Of a DNA stretch of 64,000 nt, positions 12,295 to 25,958 are shown in pieces (the first letter of the stretch is position 1; each line of letters starts with the position of its first letter). The notes under the pieces were generated by a model that was not told the origin of the DNA, did no database searches, and saw nothing but the letters and a program-made list of their open reading frames with translations. Source of the DNA: Cladorrhinum sp. PSN259 (Eukaryota > Ascomycota > Sordariomycetes > Sordariales > Podosporaceae); assembly GCA_033725935.1 (NCBI GenBank), contig MU867094.1, positions 62,001-126,000 of the forward strand, read 5' to 3'. The position numbers and the translations under genes were made by a program.

Positions 12295-15200
12295 AGTGAA
12301 GCCGTGGGGAAATACAAGGAGTTTGTTGGCTTGGAGATTATCGTAAATATATCATGGATGGTATTTAGGCCAAACGGCGGTCCAATGCTTTTGCCCTCAA
12401 GGCCGATCCGTCCGTGTCGAACCCGGAAACGGGCCTCGGGGAGGATGGCCAGGCCCGTCGACCACCGCTGGGTTAGTGTTACGAAGATGTTGATTCAATA
12501 TGACGGGGCACGCTGGCGTGAGTGTGCGTAAAATATAATCATCAGGCAGTACAAAAGTAATGGCGGTGTCGGTGGAGCTGGGAGGACGGAGAAGAACCTA
12601 TTCCCATGATGGCTCAGGGAGGTGGGGATTCAAGTATCCGCTTGGGGACCTTCTTTTACGAAGCAGATGCTGCAGCAAACGGCCGCAGGCCCGAAAGGAG
12701 CGATCAAAAGGTCCCAGAAGGGCTAGATAAGAATCCAAGAGCGTCATCCTTTGGCTGGGCGAGCACTAGCAAGTCCTGGGAGGTAGCAACTTGAACAGAC
12801 TAGGGTGCCGGGGTCATCACTTCCGACAGGGCCAACTTGAAGGCTCGACGGAGATGTCATGCAGGGAAAACTCGCACCATCCCCGGACCAGAACATCTTT
12901 CGGGACACCCTGGTAGGATCTTGGGGTGCAACATCACACAGAGCTCGTCAAGACGGGGCCGAACGCGACAGGTGTGTTGATCGTCATCCGACGCAGACAA
13001 GCTCTAGGCAAATGGGGGGCAAGAGTGACGAAACAGATGAATGAGAAATGCCTCTCAACGGCAAAATGCAGGAAAACGGTGACGGTGTTGCCAAGAACAA
13101 AAAAATGAGGGGGTGGTGGTTTGGGGATCGGATTGGCCCAAGAGTCCAGACAAGGTGGTCGGTTCCAAACAGCAACTAAATTGAGGAGAAGCTGGCCAGT
13201 TCGTCCTAAAGGGTGGGTGAATTGGAGCATGTCGGGTCCGTCTTGTTCTTCGACTTTGGTGACATGTTCTCCAACCACCACAGTTAACCGCTGCTGTTTG
13301 TCGTGACTCGAGCACGTGCATCTGCAGCGGACAAAGACTCGAGTTTCTTGAGCCTGAGAATCATCGAGAGACAGAAAGAGATGTTGCTGACGTGAAAATG
13401 TTGCTTGGTGCGGGGTCAGACAGTTGTCTGGTTGACAGAGGTATCCCCAGCGTTCACCAGACCGTCTCAACGACAGGGGAGACCCGGGCTCCCCCAGCCT
13501 GATCCACTTTGGATGGCCACAAACCCTTGCCAGGTCCCTGCAGCCCGGACTCTAGTCAAAATTGGGTACGGAAACACATTCAGATTCGGTGTTGCTGGCA
13601 TCCGTCATGGCCATGACGATTGCTCAACAATATGAGTTTGTATAAAAGATATGGTTTCCAGTGACACGAAACCAGTTACTCACTGGGCGACAATATGGGC
13701 CCGACTGTCGTGATGATCTACCCGAGTGAGGTTTGACTGCTTACAGGATGATTCTAGGCAAATATCCGCGTACGATTGACATTCTGAAATCAAGGCTGTT
13801 TGAAGATACGGGTCACCTTGGATGTCTGCGTTTGTTCTTTCGGCTGCTTGAATCGTGGAAGGCGAATCCGTTGTTGTGAGACACGAGCTTCATCTTGATT
13901 TGCCGTGGTCTCTGCTGCTGACTGGCCATTTTTATTCTTGTCTGACTCGACAGTCATACATCTCATCAAACCATCAAATAATCAGGTCGTCGTTGAGCAA
14001 TATGCAATGTTGTGTTGCTATCTCGTCGGAATAGAGAGGTTTTATGAAAAGAAAGAAAAAACTGACAGCCGAGAGCCACGTGGAAATATTCCACCCTGAT
14101 GTCTCAGCCAACCGGGAAGCCTTCCAGTTTTAACAACTAGTGTACGTTGTCCTGGTTAGCGTCACCGTTTGCACCTGCCACCGGCTACCGTTTTTCTAGT
14201 GCCCCCACTCAGCACTTCAAGTTGACAGGGATTACGGACGTTCACCCAGGTTTTGCTCCTTCTTCAACCACGGTTCACCTCCATGCATCCTGCACGCTCA
14301 GACTGAGATTTTATACAGCAATCACCTTTCAGTCATCGTCGAATGCCTATCGCCATCTCGTTGCCCGCTGTCTAGCGCTTTTCTTTTCCTCTTCTTTCGT
14401 CACCCTTGGTTTTTTTGGTTGTCGACCTGGGATTGCAGATTCTGCACTTTGCATCCACACGATACCGAAACCCATCAAACGCTTCAACACTTTAACCGCT
14501 GTGTCCGCCGGTGTCGCGTGTAAATAACCGTCACAGCCTTCTCTCAGTGTCGCCAGGCCACCCGTTTGCCAAGTTGTTTCAATCTCCCCCCTGTCGGGCA
14601 TCGGCCATGAGTTCGTCTTCTTTGCGGCAGAGGCTTGTGAGGCGCTCTCCGCAAGCAATGCACGACAAATCCACCCCTGAGCCCTGGTCCTAGACAATGC
14701 CCATCAACCATGGGGATGGGAGATCTCGTTTCCATGCGGCTGTGTACCCCAGGACTAACCAAAGCTCACCGACCACGTGATGATTCTGCTGGGAACCATG
14801 GCTGGCAGAGGGATTGGCACATTCATCACTCCGACCCCTTTTCTTTCAAAACATCCTAGCGGTTTCGGTGTGTGTCCGTGCTGGTTCTTAACCGATTCAG
14901 CGTATCCTATCATCGTCAAAAACAGCATCCTCATTCAGGTGGAGAGGATCTCAGCCTCTCATCGGCCTCTTTCCTTGCTTGGGTTCTCCTCCGTGTCCTT
15001 GCATTCACAAGGCCAATGTCATGAAGAGAACCATGCTCTTGGTAAAGAAATCTGGTAGCGAAATGTTGCGCCAGGGTTCGTGACGAGCCAGCACGTGAAC
15101 CCGTGAGGGAGCCGCAGTTCCCTCGCTCACATCTCCGTATTGCTATGCAACACTGACTGTTGGCTCGCTGTGCAAGCCCATCTCACGATACGGCTTCCCC

Positions 15201-15566
15201 GCACTGTCAGGGCCATCTGTTGGAAATCTGCATGGTCATCTTGAGCCTAGCCCTATAAGACAGCTATTATAAAATCCTTCTGATTTGTATGTTGGGTCGT
15301 CTCTCGCTCGACGTCGACCAACGATGATCTTGACTCCGGAAACATGTGATAGAAAGAGACCCAACACCCTGTCTTCCTCTACTTCCCTTCTTCAACTGAA
15401 AGACACAGAAAAACCCATGGCTGGCCAATTATCGAACTGTAACCCCTCACGGAGTCCCTTGGCAGTTCTATATGAGGGGCTAGGGTAGCTGTTGTCCTGG
15501 CGCTGAGAGAACACCACTGACTCCAACTTCCCCGGTCGTCGTAATAAGAGCGCCGCCCGCCGTGAT
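12295..15566. other. GPCR upstream region, no supported gene
   Basis: This contains the GPCR promoter and probably a long 5' leader, since no other gene is visible before 17560. Open frames of 60-178 codons (for example 12934-13470 minus, 14147-14527 plus) show no domain, no matching splice structure and biased composition. No tRNA or transposon feature was seen. Confidence 0.45.
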
Positions 15567-15866
15567 CTTTCTCTAAGACAGCGGAACAAGCCCCCATTAC
15601 GTCCAACTTTAACGGTCAAGAACACACCGCGTTTACATGTGAACATTGCCAGTTTGTTTTTCTTCTGGGGGGGGGGGGGGGGGGGGGGGCGCGGGGGCGG
15701 GGGGGGGGGGGGGCGGGGGGGCGGGGGGGGTGCGGGNNNNNNNNNNTTTCTATACCAAAGCGGAACAACCCCCCATTACGTCCAACTTTAACGGGAAACA
15801 ACACCCCGCGTTTAAATGTGAACATTGCCATTTTTTTTTTTTTCTCCCCCCCCCCCCCCCCCCCCC
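15567..15866. repeat. Assembly gap with homopolymers and duplicated flank
   Basis: Ten N occupy 15737-15746. To the left is a G-dominated run (15667-15736), and a C run sits at 15846-15866. About 95 bp ending at 15666 is repeated almost exactly at 15747-15845; both copies read GCGGAACAA, then CCCCCATTACGTCCAACTTT, then GTGAACATTGCCA. The second copy differs mainly by homopolymer miscalls. This looks like one genomic site assembled twice from reads that degrade in a G/C homopolymer, not a biological duplication. Open frames across it are meaningless. Confidence 0.85.
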
Positions 15867-17560
15867 GGAAACTCATCGGGATTTATGACAGTTCCAGTTA
15901 CCAGATCCTGCCTCTTACACTAAACTAGCCCAACGGTGAACGCCAAAGCGCAAGCCACAACCGCCGGAGGCGTTATCCTTTCCAGGAAAGCCAAATTGAC
16001 CGTGCGCTTTTGCCTTGACCGGTGCCACGAGAAGGGAGGGGGGAATGATCTCGGTCCGGAATCTCGGCGCGCTCGGACGGCAGCAACAACGTGGGAGAGG
16101 GCGAAATATGGAAGAAGCAAAAGAAACTATTGAAATCGGCCGCAGCGGCAATGGCGGAACAACGGTACCTGGTATTGTAGCAACGGTTGTGCATGTGCAG
16201 CGGGGCCAACCCAAAACTGGCACTGGTGTAGTCAACACAGGACGTGCCTCTTCCGAATACGGAAAGTCAGAGCCAACCCCTCATCGAGGTAAGTGAACCG
16301 GATCTGGAAATTCTCCTGGAGGGTCCGTGAGTGTACATTCACGATAAGCAAGCACTATATCTTGCGTATATTTATTTCAGAGACTTGCATGTATCAAATG
16401 CACCGTACGTTCCCATTCGTTGTTGGATATTGCCTGCTCGACGATTGTTGTGCTTGTGCGTTGGGGAGGGGGGGCAAAACTCACATAGTTCGTAGGACGT
16501 TGCCAGAATGGTGATTAAAAAGAGAACCCAAGAAACACGGACCCTCTCAACGAGCAGCAATCAAATCAGGAAAGGAGTGTACCGAACTATGACGTTCTAT
16601 TATTGCTTTACCAATTCCGTTTCGACAGGGCATCATGGCAGGTGGCCATGTATCCAAAGTTCAAACGCTACGCATACCGGCGAGCTGCTTCTTCAGTTTA
16701 CACAGATCTCGAAACTTGCTGGTTTGAAACTATATAGTTGATATCTACATACATCTGCCTATGATCTCTGGGAACGCCGACAATAGACAGCATCTTACCC
16801 CAAGATAAGACTGCGTGATAGACAAAAGTAAATCATGACGATATACAAAATGAACTCTCCCAATCCAATACCCTAGGATGCTACCATCACCAGCTAAATA
16901 CATGTATTTTATCCAGCGGTCAAGTTGAATGTCTCACATTCGTTATTCATATCTTCGTACATCACATAGATATCCACCTTTGCCAACCATACACACTTGT
17001 ATCCGAGACATCATCACACCCAGCTTTTGATAATCCATTTAATATTAACAGGTAACCAACAGGTAGTAAACCACGATCCAGTATTATCTCTCTGTTGCCA
17101 AGCTCCGCCGATTAACCTAAAACTCTGCGAAGACGATGATATAGAGAACAAAGAGATTGAGTTACCTATCGGCTAACATACCACCGGGACAAGTGGTTCA
17201 TAAAACTGCTATCCTACCTACTACTTGCTCGCTTTTTCTTGTTTGTGTTCTTTCGCAAGATACCCCCGAGAGCTGAAAGCTCATGGCTAAGAGCTACATC
17301 TCAGCAAGGTTATGCGATTTCATTAGAGAGGATGCATGGTCTGAACCATACTTCCATAACCCTTTGGCATCATTGTCAGTCGTCGCACAGTTATGTCGTC
17401 ATTTAATGCCTCTGAATCGAGTTTATTGGATAAATATCGAATGCGAGAGTTGTGTCGAAGATGAAAGCATAACCGCTGTTTCCCAAGTATGCGACTCTTC
17501 GAGTTGACTTTCTGCAGGCAGATTGCTAGTAGCCATTTCAGTGGTAATTGCAATGTAACC
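15867..17560. other. Gene-free region downstream of methyltransferase-like gene
   Basis: No gene is supported. The segment 16740-17280 is AT-rich with many TATC and ATA words. Short open frames in 15915-16300 lie on both strands in the same GC-rich patch and have no domain features. The end near 17560 should include the 3' UTR of the minus-strand gene that follows. Confidence 0.4.
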
Positions 17561-19802
17561 TCAATCCTGTTTAACCGCCTCGATAAAAAAATACTCGAAA
17601 AAGGTGCCGTGATCGATGCATTCATTGACGCACTCCGGATCTTCCCACCACCAGGCATTGCCGCGAACAGCTTTGCCCCAGACCTCTTGCCACAACATTC
17701 TCCCCAGAACACTCTGAAGTTCGGTCTCGATGGGAGATTCTCCTTCCTGAGATCCATCAATCCGACCGTCTGGTTGTTGGTGAAATACTGCCGGGAACTT
17801 CACCGTGGTCAACGAGCTGCCCTCTCCACAAAGTCTGGCATCGGCAAGCCATTTGGGGAACAGTCTGCTCGGTGAAATACAGCGAAATTCTGACTCCAAA
17901 TTAATAATAAGGTTCTGGTCCAGCCACTCTCTCATTCGAGGGCCCAAGGACCGAGAGACAGGTGAAGGGTCAATTAGAGTCATATGTAGTGTGCCTCCAG
18001 AAGCCAAGCAGCGACGAATGCCTTTCAAAAGACGAGGAACCTCTTGACCTGCGAGTAAAGACGGCATAGAAAGGCTGTGCACTGAGATGTAGGAGTTATC
18101 CGAGAACGAAAGCGACGACGTGACGGCTGAGTACAGCGGCCTTATATTTGGGTACAGCAGGTTGTGGAGTGGCAATGGAGCCAAGTGCGTGATCGTGTCG
18201 TTAGGGTGCAGTGCTGCCAGATATGCCGTCGTAGCTGTGGAAGTTAGTAAGGACCTCTCCCCAACGCGGATTTGTCCACTTACACTGAGAATCGTACAAA
18301 GATAACACCTTGGGTCCTTTGAGAAAAGGCTTCATGCTTCCAAGAAACGGTTTTGGTGTTTCTGTTGGACTGGGTGTATCCTGAATATCCTGTGTATCCG
18401 GAGCAGCCGTTGTGGCTGGAAAGGACGGTGTGCATGGCGTGCTTGGTGTAGACAGCGGTGCTGGAAAACTACTCTTTGAATCTCTGCCCAAACGATGCAT
18501 AGCAGATAGCATCCACCTCTTTTTCTCTGTCTCCAGCTGCTTGTAGACCATGGGATCGGCTGCGGTACCCCAATCTTCGTTGAGTCGAGCAAGAATTACT
18601 TGCGGCGTAGCAAAACCCACTCTTTTTATTTCTCTCTGGATTGCCATGGCTTCCAAAGTGGCCTCATACATGGTATCACTCATTGCTGGCGCGCCACAGC
18701 CTTTTGCTCTTGGAGTCTGCGGTTCTGGGCTGATGGGACTGGGGGCCTTCCAGTTGTCAGGTGGTTTCCAGGCAGCCGCACTATTGACCCGATGATTTGG
18801 TAATCTGGGCAACGGAGCCATCTTGCAATGGCTCTTCTTTGTGATGCTGCTCGGGCTGGCAGGTGATGACGATGATGAGTTGGCGAAAGGAGGAAGAAGA
18901 ACTTCGCCAACACCCTTGCCTTGCGTCTCTTGGTCAGTTCCGGATGAAGGTGCAGTCCTATTTAGTGTGTAAATAGATTTGTGCCAATCGGAGATAAAAC
19001 TGGCGACTGACTTATCAAGACAAGAGGATGCCGTAGTGGAGGAGGGTGAGGGTGAGTGAGCCAGCGCTTGTGACTTGGGTGATTCGGTCATGATCTTCGT
19101 GCCAACTCCAGCGGCCTCATCTCCAGCAACCGATTTACTGCTATCTTCGTAGGTTGTCTCTACTGTACACATGACGTAGGAACTAGCGTCGTCAAGTGAC
19201 TGAACAAGCTTGGTACTCGGCGTGGTCTGATTTGTCGTTGACCCTTCAGTCTGGGGTCCAAGGGTGGGGATCGTGATGCAAGTAGATTTTGACATCACCG
19301 ACTCTGTGATTTAAGTTAGAATCTCACTCAAGTGTATCTTGAATTTGGGTTCAGAAATCTGAATACCTTTAGATGACCGATCTGCATGGTCCTCCCACCT
19401 GACAGGCATACCACCGACGAAATCATTGCTTCCGGAGGCGGGGAGAGCAAAAGAGTTGTTGGATAAAAGCGAAGACCTGGCCGTGGTGCTATATGTAGAG
19501 GTTGTAGCGCTACGTGGTGAGAGCAAAGACCTGCGTTTTGGCTTTACATCTTCCTTGGTCACATCAATTGATGCCAAGTCCTTCTTTTTCCTGCTCCTCA
19601 ATGAGAGACTGTTTCTCTTAAGACCAATATTCCCAAACAGGCTCAAAGTCGGCTTTCCCTCTGAGGATGGAATTTTGTTGGAAATCGGCTCGGCCGTGCT
19701 ATCAGACTCCTGCTTCTTGGTCTCATGATTGTTTCCCTTGCGAGCGCGTCGTTGGCCAATTCGCTCACTGCCAAAGTCGGACCAGTCAACCTCGAACATC
19801 AT
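17561..19802 (-). CDS. Methyltransferase-fold protein with long disordered N-terminus
   Basis: Three exons: 19802-19367, 19303-18284 and 18234-17561. The introns are 63 nt (branch TTCTAAC) and 49 nt. The product is 709 residues. Residues 1 to about 460 are Ser/Thr/Pro-rich and look disordered, with basic SLRSRKKKD and KPKRRSLL motifs. From about residue 470 a class I SAM-methyltransferase pattern appears: strand VLSLYDSQSTTAYLAALHP where motif I should be, then strand YISVHSLS, then RLLKGIRRCLASGGTLHMTL, the usual segment before strand 5. The Gly-rich motif I (E/DxGxGxG) is absent, so SAM binding is doubtful. The order of elements is that of Methyltransf_11-type proteins. The function is unknown and a scaffold role is possible. 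Exon joining is well supported by frame and splice sites. Confidence 0.75.
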
Positions 19803-22800
19803 GACTAGCGGCTGTTGGCAGCCGGACCATAGGGATTGAAACTTTATAATGCAATGCCGACCGGAATGACTATTGAGTTCTTGCTGGGAGGTTTCTGATT
19901 GAAACGTTGAGCAAGAAGTCTAGGGTTGCTGCGAGTGCAGCAGATAAGGCCAAAGCAGAGTATCGAGAAATGCTGTCGAATGAATATCGAAAATGAAGTA
20001 TGACTCGATTATTCGAAAGCCACTAAAAATAACAGATTATTTGGCTGGGGTTTATGAGCGTCGGATAGATGCTCAAGAGAGTCTTGTGGCAGCGTGAACA
20101 ACGTGACAGCGTGGGCTGGGTATTGGGAAAGAGGCTGCCCTTCCACTGCTTGTCGGCTGGTCGAGCTTGAGGAGGGATGAAGAAAATATTAGGCGGCGCC
20201 AACACCCCCAATCACAGACCGAACGAGGGGCAAGCCGACAAATATCTAGGATGGCTGATCGAATTTTGTCCGTTGTCATGTCTTGCCACACAAAGAATCG
20301 TCAAAGAATAGCGGAGTCGAAGGACGGATGAGGGTTGCAAGCGAGAAACTGCCAATGTTCTTCTTGCTTCCCCATTGGGCACACAGACATGCAAGGAGGT
20401 CGAGATCTGCTAATTGTCCCGAAATGAGATGAACTCGAGGAGCGAGGTGCAGCAGCAGTGGGGACCGTGGCCGATGCAGCGGCGGGGGTCGCAACTAAAA
20501 CCTGGGGTTCTATCATAACGAGAGGAGCAAATCGGCGCGGAGGGCACTGGCCCTGAGCGTGCCTTCCAAGTTTTTCTCCGGGCAAGCTGGGACGAAAATG
20601 ACGCCGTGACTTGAGATTGCAGCTCTAACTGAACTTCCACTTGGGCTTTGTGGACCCTCAAAAACTTGGTGAGGTGTCTCGGCCGTTAGAATGCAGCTCG
20701 TCGCTCGCCAGTTCTACCTGCTCGGTACTATCCAACTGGGCAACCCTTGCTCCACAAGAAGCAGCCGACCAAACAAAACAGTCCACCATGCATGTAGCTT
20801 GCTTATTTTGTCGCATGTCCGGCGATCTGGGGCATTTTTGCTAACTCTCTGCAGCAGCCACAATAGTTCAAACGGCGACGCCATCTTTCTTGGCTCAGCG
20901 AGTCTGTCGTTTCATGAAACGACGTCGATCCGCATCCTCGAAGCCACTGTGTGGCCGATACAAGAGAAGAGCTCCTAGCAGCGCCGACTACCGTGCTGTA
21001 TGTACCTACTTATCAACACCGCAGGATGCCTCAAGAAAGGAATGAAAAAACCGCCCTGTCAGCGCAACTTGGAAATGATGCCCGAGTAGGACAGCAATGA
21101 TTTGATAGGAACCACAAGACCCCGACGGGATGCGGTGACACACCCGCCGTCACTGGTAGGACACCAATGGATGTGGAATGCAATCAGATCTGGCCGCTTG
21201 CTGCTGGCTGATTGGTGCTATGACATGCCGATATTTGATGCCCGGCCGCTGCCCGATTAACTGTCGGTGCCGAGTTCCGCTTCTGGTTCATGAAAATGGG
21301 TGTGAGTTGCAGATGATGGATGGCGGGATGGCATTTCTGGCATATGTCAAAGCAAGATGGACCGTCCCTGGCATTGGGCCCACCAAACCAACCAAGTTCA
21401 TGCCAAGAGATGATCGTCATGATTCATCTCAGATCTGGACCCATCTGGATCTCCACGCTAGACTCCTTGGGGTTAAGATGGAAGTGCAGCCCGGGGTCAA
21501 CGGCCCGTTCAGCTCAACTACCGATGCCAATTGTTCAGTGGAGTAACTGGTTGCTGACTTTGTAATCTGAAATTACTTCTACAAACTCCCTCGAAATGAT
21601 GACTGCACTGAGAGATGTCTCCAAAATACGTTGCGATGTTTACCTGCAGTTTTCCGGCGCGTTTAGGTGATTCAGGGAGGCGGAGGATTTGATTCTTCTC
21701 TAGACATCTCATCTCAGGGTCCTAATCTGCGACTCATTGAACTGTGAGTTCCCGTCGTGTTCTGGAAGGTTTGTTTATTATCTTGGCCACGTACACTGGC
21801 CATCTGATCCATAATAAACATGGACCTGGCGGAGGAGTATGGGGACTTTGAGTTACTTAAATCCAGAATGGATACCACTACCGAATGGACAACTCCCAAA
21901 GTATTGTCTTGGATTGCGGCCAACGACGAAATTTCCGCGATCCCTAGCGGGTCGAGGTCATTCGCCGTATCGTGGCTTATTTAGGGGGCGTGGATGTCTT
22001 AGAGTCTTGTTGTCATACGGCAGAAAAAGGGGTTCCTCGAGATTTACAGCATGTGTTTGATAGATAGAATCCTAAAAGGGCCGGGTTGGAGACACAGCAT
22101 CAATCCCAGTAGCGCCTGTGCAGGTAGGCAAGATTCGGTCATGCAGCCAGCCCCTTATTGCGGTGTCAGGGGTAGCTCCTGGAGCGGCCGTTGATGATTC
22201 ACCCTATCAGCTGGCAGACACACATTCATAGACCAATGTTGTAGCCGGGTGTGGCCCCGAGATTTGCTTCTCCTGCCCATCTTGGGATGGTTCCACTGGT
22301 TGGAAGTGTGCAACACCGCAACACGCCGCTGTCCCACTCACAGATTGGCCACTGCCGCGTTCAGTCGCGGCTCAAAAATGAAAGAACCCTCATCTGTGTT
22401 TTCTTTGCCTTTCATAACACTTTGCAATGGGAAGAATGAGGATCTCCTTTCATTCATTGGGACATAGTGAAGCAACCATGTCCAATCAGGCATCTATATT
22501 TATCAGAAGATGCCCCAGAAGATCTCAGAAGAGCTGTGTACTACTAGTCACCGATGGAACATATGTAGGTCTCTCCAGTATTCTCTAGTTTAATGTTTTG
22601 GGTCTCATCTGAAAACACAAGTGTGACCCCCACAACAGCAACCAACGTGGTTTTACTCGGACAGGAGATACTGCAGCCAGAGTTGGGATGGCGGCCACTG
22701 AACTTCTCGAATAGCGTGCACAAAAGCTGTAGCTTGCTCAACGGCATCGATCCTCGTATAGGCAGGTGGCCAGTTTGCTTTCAGGGGGCGGTGGCGGTCA

Positions 22801-23596
22801 GTAGGGGATAGTCGGGAATGTCTCTATTCGGACCCTAAAAATGTTGAACCTTTGGCTCTAAGTGGTTGAAGACTAGATTGATGACTTTCCCAACTTGAAC
22901 TTCTGGCCAGCCTGGGATTCGCGTAGAGAATGAGGAACTCCAGAGAGCTTGGGGCAACGAGAGCAGGTCAAATCTTTGGTGGAGCTGTGAAGGCCATGTC
23001 TTCTGGAGCAATGGACCGCCGAGAACTCAATTTTCAATACTCTTCCAGTTTCTGCTCTACCACAGCACATCTCAAGGCTTCACAGGATACAATGTCGATG
23101 CGGTAAGTTCATTATACCCACTCCAGGTCTGCTTCAAACTGTTTGCGACAAATTGCGACTGCCGCTGTCACTCGGCTTCTGCTGCGTTCCGGTCGGGGAG
23201 CTGCCTTTCCTTTTCTCGCACTCAACAAGGATGGAGGACGCTCAGGATTCTGTGCGCTAGACGGCCATTTAAGTTGAATGTGGTGCAACCAGGGCTCTTT
23301 GCTGTCGTCCTCCCCTCATCTGTTTGAACCAAGTTTCCCTTTGCGACATACCTGCGCCGAGCAGTAAGGCGGAATACAAGGACCAGCGTAGAATTTCCAG
23401 GTTGTCTCGCACAATCACGTCCACTCACCCCAGGCAAGCCACTGCAGCAGGGTTCTCTGCAGTCCGTCGTTCTTTCCTTATTCTGCCTTTCCCCCACTTC
23501 CTTTTTGTTCCAAGTGCCCCTCTACGAGCCCGGAACCTGCAATTTTCATTTTCATTTTTTTTTAGTTATCCAATCTCCGGAATTTGATCGCTTGCA
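19803..23596. other. 3.8-kb divergent intergenic region
   Basis: The region lies between the start codons of the methyltransferase-fold gene (-) and the AzgA-like permease (+), so it contains both promoters. A CT-rich tract at about 23465-23515 precedes the permease ATG, as is common in fungal promoters. Open frames of 60-120 codons (for example 20301-20585 minus, 21178-21546 plus) overlap one another on both strands without domain features. No gene is supported. Confidence 0.45.
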
Positions 23597-25958
23597 ATGA
23601 CGATAAACGAAACTAACTTTGGAAGTGATGAAATTGAGATGGAGCCCGTGGGATCTCGACATACCACAACCACAGTCAAGATCGAGGTGCAGCAATCAGA
23701 TCCACGACCAGGCTGGTTCAAGAGCAAGCTTAGCAAGCTTAACAAGTTCATCACGCCGGTCGACGAGTGGGTGGGGAAATCGTTCGTGGGTCGTCTGTTT
23801 CATCTCAAAGGGAGCGGTGGTGTAAGAAACCCTTCCTACATACAGACATATTATGAAGATACTGATAGAATCAATCACACAGCTCAAAGAAATTCAAGAT
23901 GCCTACTTCTCAACTGAACTCCGCGCTGGCTTGACGACATTCGCCACAATGTCGTATATCATTGCTGTTAACGTATGTCCTCCTATAGCATGCTCCGTCT
24001 ATATGCAGAGATTCTGACTGTTTATAGTCCTCTATTTTGGCTGATACTGGCTTCGATTGCCATTGCAAGTTACCACTTGACTCTCAAGGCAATTGTGTCA
24101 ACAAAGAGGAGTGGACTGCATGTTATGATGGTTCGTCCTGGTTGATAAGATCTTCTTTTGTCTTGGTTTACATCACTAACCGGCAAGTAGAGGTCCGGCT
24201 TGATTTAATAACTGCAACAGCTGCTGTCGCCGCCTTCTCTAGCATTCTCTTTGGCCTTTTTACTAATATGCCAGTCTGCCTTGCGTAAGTCAGTCAATAT
24301 TGCGGTAATAGGGCAGCGTAACTGACATCTAACAGTCCGGGGATGGGCTTGAATGCCTACTTTACCTACCAAGTAGTCGGTGCTAAAGGAACAGGTTCTA
24401 TCAGCTACCGCGTTGCTCTAACTGCGGTCTTCATTGAGGGTTGGATCTTCTTGTTTCTCGCTCTGACGGGCATGCGACACTGGCTTGTCAAGATCATTCC
24501 TGGTACAATCAAGACAGCAAGCGGGGTTGGAATTGGCCTCTTTCTGACTCTTATTGGCATGTCGTACGCATCTGGAATTGGAATTATCACAGGCGCAGTC
24601 AGCACGCCCTTAGCCATTGGTGGTTGCCCGGCTGATGCCCTCAACGCGTCCGGAGAGTGCGAGAGTGGGATTATGACAAACCCAAAGGTATTTTCTCTAA
24701 CACCCGTGACATTCAAAATTTCTAACCTCAATCCTCCCTTGATGAACAGATGTGGCTTGGAATCTTGGTTGGCGGCTTGCTCACCGTCTTTCTCATGGCT
24801 TTCCGCGTCCGAGCTGCCATCGTCATTGGCATTGCCCTGGTTTCAATTCTGTCCTGGCCGTAAGTTTCCCAGACCAAGTATCGTTGATGGTAACCAAGCT
24901 GACATTATTAGGCGGAACACAGCTGTCACGTACTTTCCTGATACCCCCGAAGGGAACCGGCGTTTTGACTACTTCCGTCAAGTTGTGAGCTTTCACCCTA
25001 TGAAGCACACCGCCCTCCAGCAGGAATGGAATATCTTCGGTCAGTCTAGTGCTAAATTTGCCGTCGCCTTGTTCACCTTCCTATATGTCGACATTATCGA
25101 CTGTACTGCAACTCTTTATTCCATGGCAAGATTCTGCAGCAGAGTCAGAAAGAGCGAGAGCGAGTTCCCACGGTCAATGCTTGCCTTTTCCGTCGACGCC
25201 ATATGCATTTCTCTTGGTTCGCTTCTTGGCTGCTCGCCTGTTACGGCTTTCATTGAGAGTGGTGCCGGGATTGCTGAAGGAGGTCGCACAGGCTTGACAG
25301 CGATTGTTGCCGGGTTTTGCTTCCTCATATCTGTTTTCTTTGCACCCATTTTTGCTTCAATTCCACCTTGGGCAACGGGATGCACACTGATGCTGGTATG
25401 TGTACCTTCACCTTTCATGGGCGAGACAACCACTAACTTCGATGCAGGTCGGCTGCTTGATGATTCGGCAGGTCACAAAGATTAACTGGGCTTACATTGG
25501 TGATGCTGTTCCTTCCTTTGTTACCCTGGCATTCATCCCGTTCAGCTATAGCGTTGCATATGGCCTCATTGCGTAAGTGGAACAACATATCTCTCCTCAA
25601 CTTCCAAATAATAACTGTCTGCAGTGGCTTGTTTACGTATGTTGCTCTGAACCTTGCAATCTGGATAGTCATCAAAGTCTCAAGAAATACCATCGTGCCG
25701 AAGGACTACGACATGAAGGAGTACTGGACTTGGAACCCTTCTGGAGAGCAACCTTGGGTAGTGAGGGCGTTGAAGAAGCTCCGCTTCTGGTTCAGCAAAC
25801 TCCGCAACCAACGCGACTCAACTTTCCAACTGGATTCAGCTAATGATAGCGCGAGTTCCAGAGACCATGAATCTCCACCGTTTACTATGGTCACGGTTGA
25901 GGATAAGGTCCAACCACGACCTCCATCTCCACACCCAGTCTACTATCAACGCCGGTAG
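23597..25958 (+). CDS. AzgA-like purine (hypoxanthine/adenine/guanine) permease
   Basis: Nine exons: 23597-23821, 23883-23972, 24028-24130, 24191-24284, 24336-24687, 24750-24859, 24912-25395, 25448-25572 and 25625-25958. All eight introns are 50-62 nt with GT-AG ends, and the joined frame is open throughout. The product is 638 residues. It contains the family hallmark APGMGLNAYF at about 171-180 and many membrane segments typical of NCS2/AzgA carriers: ELRAGLTTFATMSYIIAVN, LDLITATAAVAAF, the VDIIDCTATLYSMARF region and a C-terminal YVALNLAIWIVIKV helix. The C-tail is hydrophilic. Fungal AzgA is a plasma-membrane H+ symporter for hypoxanthine, adenine and guanine. Substrate assignment here rests on family resemblance only. 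Confidence 0.92.

Noticed and set aside
15616..15888. Gly/Pro-rich open frames spanning the N block
   Set aside because: They consist of homopolymer and gap sequence.
20100..20120. CAGCGTG word as an ER-stress element
   Set aside because: No ER-stress gene is adjacent; likely chance occurrence.
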